Positions 4,197-6,094 of a DNA stretch of 6,094 nt are shown here, one piece after another. The notes beneath the pieces were generated by a model that saw only the letters and a list, made by a program, of their open reading frames with translations, searched no databases and was not told where the DNA came from. Every line of letters begins with the position of its first letter. Position 1 is the stretch's first letter. The DNA comes from JBBRMY01 sp038230595 (GTDB lineage: Bacteria; Bacteroidota; Ignavibacteria; Tepidaquicellales; Tepidaquicellaceae): the NCBI GenBank assembly GCA_038230595.1, contig JBBRMY010000149.1, positions 1 to 6,094 of the forward strand, in the 5' to 3' direction. A program made the translations under genes and the position numbers.

Positions 4197-6094
4197 TCAA
4201 TCCTTAAACTTCGTCTCAACAATCGTCGTCACTCCCGGCTCCTGCATAGTTACCCCATAAAGCCTGTCAACAGATTCCATTGTTCTCTCATTATGCGTTA
4301 TCAGTATGAACTGAGTATTCTCCGAAAATTTTCTTATCATCTTATTAAATCTTCCAAGGTTTGCAACGTCAAGCGGCGCATCAACCTCATCCAGAATACA
4401 GAATGGCGATGGCTTCACAAGATAAATCGCGAACAGCAGAGCAATAGCTGTCAGAGTTTTTTCTCCTCCCGAAAGCAGCTCAATAGTTGTCGGTCGTTTG
4501 CCCTTCGGCTTTGCAGTGATCTCTATCTTTGCTTCCAGCGGATCTTCACTGAATTTCCCATCCTCATCTTCTTCATAGACTAGTTTAAGATTCGCTTCGT
4601 CACCTTCCTGGAAAAGCTCCTTAAAGATCGTTATGAAATTCTCTCTTATCTTCTCAAACGTTATTAAAAATCTTTCACGCGCTTCCTTGTTAATTCTCTC
4701 TATAGTCTTTCGGATATCTTTTTCAGAATCCAGAAGATCATCCTTCTGAATTATTAGCTCTTCAAGCTCTTTCTTCTCTGTTTCAAAATCAAAGAACAGC
4801 GATTGCTGATATCCGCCAAGCTGCTTTAGTCTTTCTGAAAGCTTGTTAACCCGTACTCTGCTTCCTTCAATATCAAATTCTTCGTCTGTCTCAAATGCAT
4901 TTTCTAAAATATTTTCTGAATCAGTCTTATCAATTTCATTACTATCAGAACCACTTACTATCTCTCCCGACTCATCAACTGCCACCGTAGATCCTTCAAC
5001 AACCTCATCGATCGAAACTTTTCCCGCAACTTCTTCCGAACTTCCACCACTTACTGCCGCCACCCCGCCCGCTATATCAAGTTCATACTGCTTCAATATA
5101 TAATCTCTGAACTGCTCGCTTCTTATCTCATTCTCTTTTATCTTTATCTGCGCCTCTACCATACTCTGCGATATCTTATCCAGCTCTATTCTCTTCGTAC
5201 GCTGCTCAAGGTCTATCCTGTTATATTCATTTCTCTTTGCATCCAGACTTTTTTTCTGTATCTCGTATTCCGCTGCAACTATTTTTTCTTTATCTTTTTT
5301 CGAAGAAATATCAATTGCCAATTCCTGAAGTACACTGCTCAGATTATTTATCTCATTCTCATTCTTTGATATCGTCTCGCTGTTTCCGGTAATAGTTCTC
5401 TTCTGATATTCTATCGTTCCCGATGTTCTCGAAAGATTCTGTTCTTCTATTTTCAGCTCATTTCTCAGCTTTGTAACTTCAATATTAAAATGATTATAGC
5501 TTGCCGAGTGCTCTGAAAAATCCTTCTCAATTACTTCAAGCTCATCAGTTAAAAATCCAAGCTCCTTATCATAATTCGTCTGTCCCTTTTCTGCCGTATC
5601 AATATTTTTTATGAACTCATCAATATCCACTATCAGCTTCTTATTCATTTCTGAAACCGATGTATATCCCTCATCATTTGATTGCAGCGATTTGTTTAGC
5701 TCACTCTTTCTGAAATCTATCTTCGATATTTCAACTTCCAGGTCATCGCATATCTTTCTGAATCTGTCAAACTTTTCCTTAAAAGCTTTCAGGTCTATTT
5801 CATTATGTTTTGCCGATACGCTTTCATGCTCTGCATTCAGTCCCGATAGCTTCTCATCCAACTCTGCAAGCTGTACGGTCAGCAGCTCTATCTGCTGCTC
5901 TCTCCCTAAACGTAAACTTTCAGGATTTGTTTTGCTTCCTGCTCTTATAAAGCTCTTCGTTACTATATCTCCGTCAAGCGTAATGAATTTATAAAAATTA
6001 TCCTTAGCCAGCCTTTGTGCCGTCCTGTAATTATCAACTATAACATATTCATCAAGAATATATTTGAACAGAAGCAGATGTTCATCTTTTTTTA
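4197..6094 (-). CDS. smc: Chromosome partition protein SMC, C-terminal half (cut by window edge)
   Basis: SMC is the ATPase core of the bacterial condensin (with ScpA and ScpB), which loops and segregates chromosomal DNA. The reading frame stays open from the right edge, so a start inside the window (for example TTG at 5861) is not real; 631 residues are visible of about 1,180 usual. In visible numbering, 1-65 are the second half of the hinge (TLDGDIV at 38-44, SLRLGR at 59-64). Residues about 66-335 are returning coiled coil, about 340-412 an acidic low-complexity insert, and about 415-500 coil and neck. The ATPase head follows: signature LSGGEK (bases 4458-4475), Walker B FCILDEVDAPLD (4368-4403) and the H-loop LITHN. 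The tail LYGVTMQEPGVT is typical. Walker A lies outside the window. The hinge RAGS and neck LGGYQQS segments depart from the usual G-rich and LG-x-VN motifs. The heptamer array follows the stop. Confidence 0.95.
   Translation of the reverse strand, partial: KKDEHLLLFKYILDEYVIVDNYRTAQRLAKDNFYKFITLDGDIVTKSFIRAGSKTNPESLRLGREQQIELLTVQLAELDEKLSGLNAEHESVSAKHNEIDLKAFKEKFDRFRKICDDLEVEISKIDFRKSELNKSLQSNDEGYTSVSEMNKKLIVDIDEFIKNIDTAEKGQTNYDKELGFLTDELEVIEKDFSEHSASYNHFNIEVTKLRNELKIEEQNLSRTSGTIEYQKRTITGNSETISKNENEINNLSSVLQELAIDISSKKDKEKIVAAEYEIQKKSLDAKRNEYNRIDLEQRTKRIELDKISQSMVEAQIKIKENEIRSEQFRDYILKQYELDIAGGVAAVSGGSSEEVAGKVSIDEVVEGSTVAVDESGEIVSGSDSNEIDKTDSENILENAFETDEEFDIEGSRVRVNKLSERLKQLGGYQQSLFFDFETEKKELEELIIQKDDLLDSEKDIRKTIERINKEARERFLITFEKIRENFITIFKELFQEGDEANLKLVYEEDEDGKFSEDPLEAKIEITAKPKGKRPTTIELLSGGEKTLTAIALLFAIYLVKPSPFCILDEVDAPLDVANLGRFNKMIRKFSENTQFILITHNERTMESVDRLYGVTMQEPGVTTIVETKFKD

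Noticed and set aside
4843..5103. Plus-strand Ser/Thr/Pro-rich open frame opposite the SMC insert
   Set aside because: It is the antisense image of the acidic Glu/Asp/Ser/Gly insert; the frame stays open because of codon composition, not because of a gene.
4197..5861. A shorter SMC-like protein of 554 aa starting at TTG 5861
   Set aside because: The same frame continues upstream to the window edge with clear SMC hinge sequence, so the apparent start is an internal Leu codon.

Overview
The window looks like chromosomal housekeeping DNA from a Gram-negative bacterium with an AT-rich genome, probably Bacteroidota/Chlorobi-like and plausibly Ignavibacteria. Four things point that way: a lipid A gene (lpxB), an SMC head with LDEVDAPLD wording, starts without any recognisable Shine-Dalgarno sequence behind AT-rich leaders, and intergenic REP-like hairpin families of a kind I recall from that group. 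The lineage is an inference from these traits, not a match to a named genome.

Layout from left to right. Positions 1-526 (minus) hold the first 175 codons of lpxB, cut by the window edge. An AT-rich 163-bp divergent gap (527-689) follows. Then come a YdjA-like nitroreductase (690-1277, plus) and, convergent with it across 16 bp, a small membrane methyltransferase of the ICMT/PEMT type (1294-1890, minus). The 328-bp gap 1891-2218 is packed with short palindromic repeats. Next is a minus-strand pair with a 4-nt stop/start overlap: an M42 metallopeptidase (2953-4017) followed by a HAD-IB phosphatase (2219-2956). A second repeat-filled gap (4018-4196) carries the same two repeat families in the same order, plus a heptanucleotide tandem array. 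Positions 4197-6094 (minus) hold the C-terminal half of the condensin-like SMC ATPase: hinge remainder, returning coiled coil and ATPase head. Its N-terminal half lies beyond the right edge.

The genes do not form one pathway. The only tight translational unit is peptidase plus phosphatase. The other genes are an envelope gene (lpxB), a redox enzyme, a membrane methyltransferase and the chromosome-organising ATPase.

I see no defence system, mobile-element gene, RNA gene or CRISPR array. The points most worth a second look are (i) the composite palindromic element present twice, each copy ending exactly 22 nt before the start codon of a minus-strand gene; (ii) hairpins whose stems differ between copies yet stay paired; (iii) an acidic low-complexity insert and divergent hinge and neck motifs in SMC; (iv) frequent TTG starts without Shine-Dalgarno sequences.
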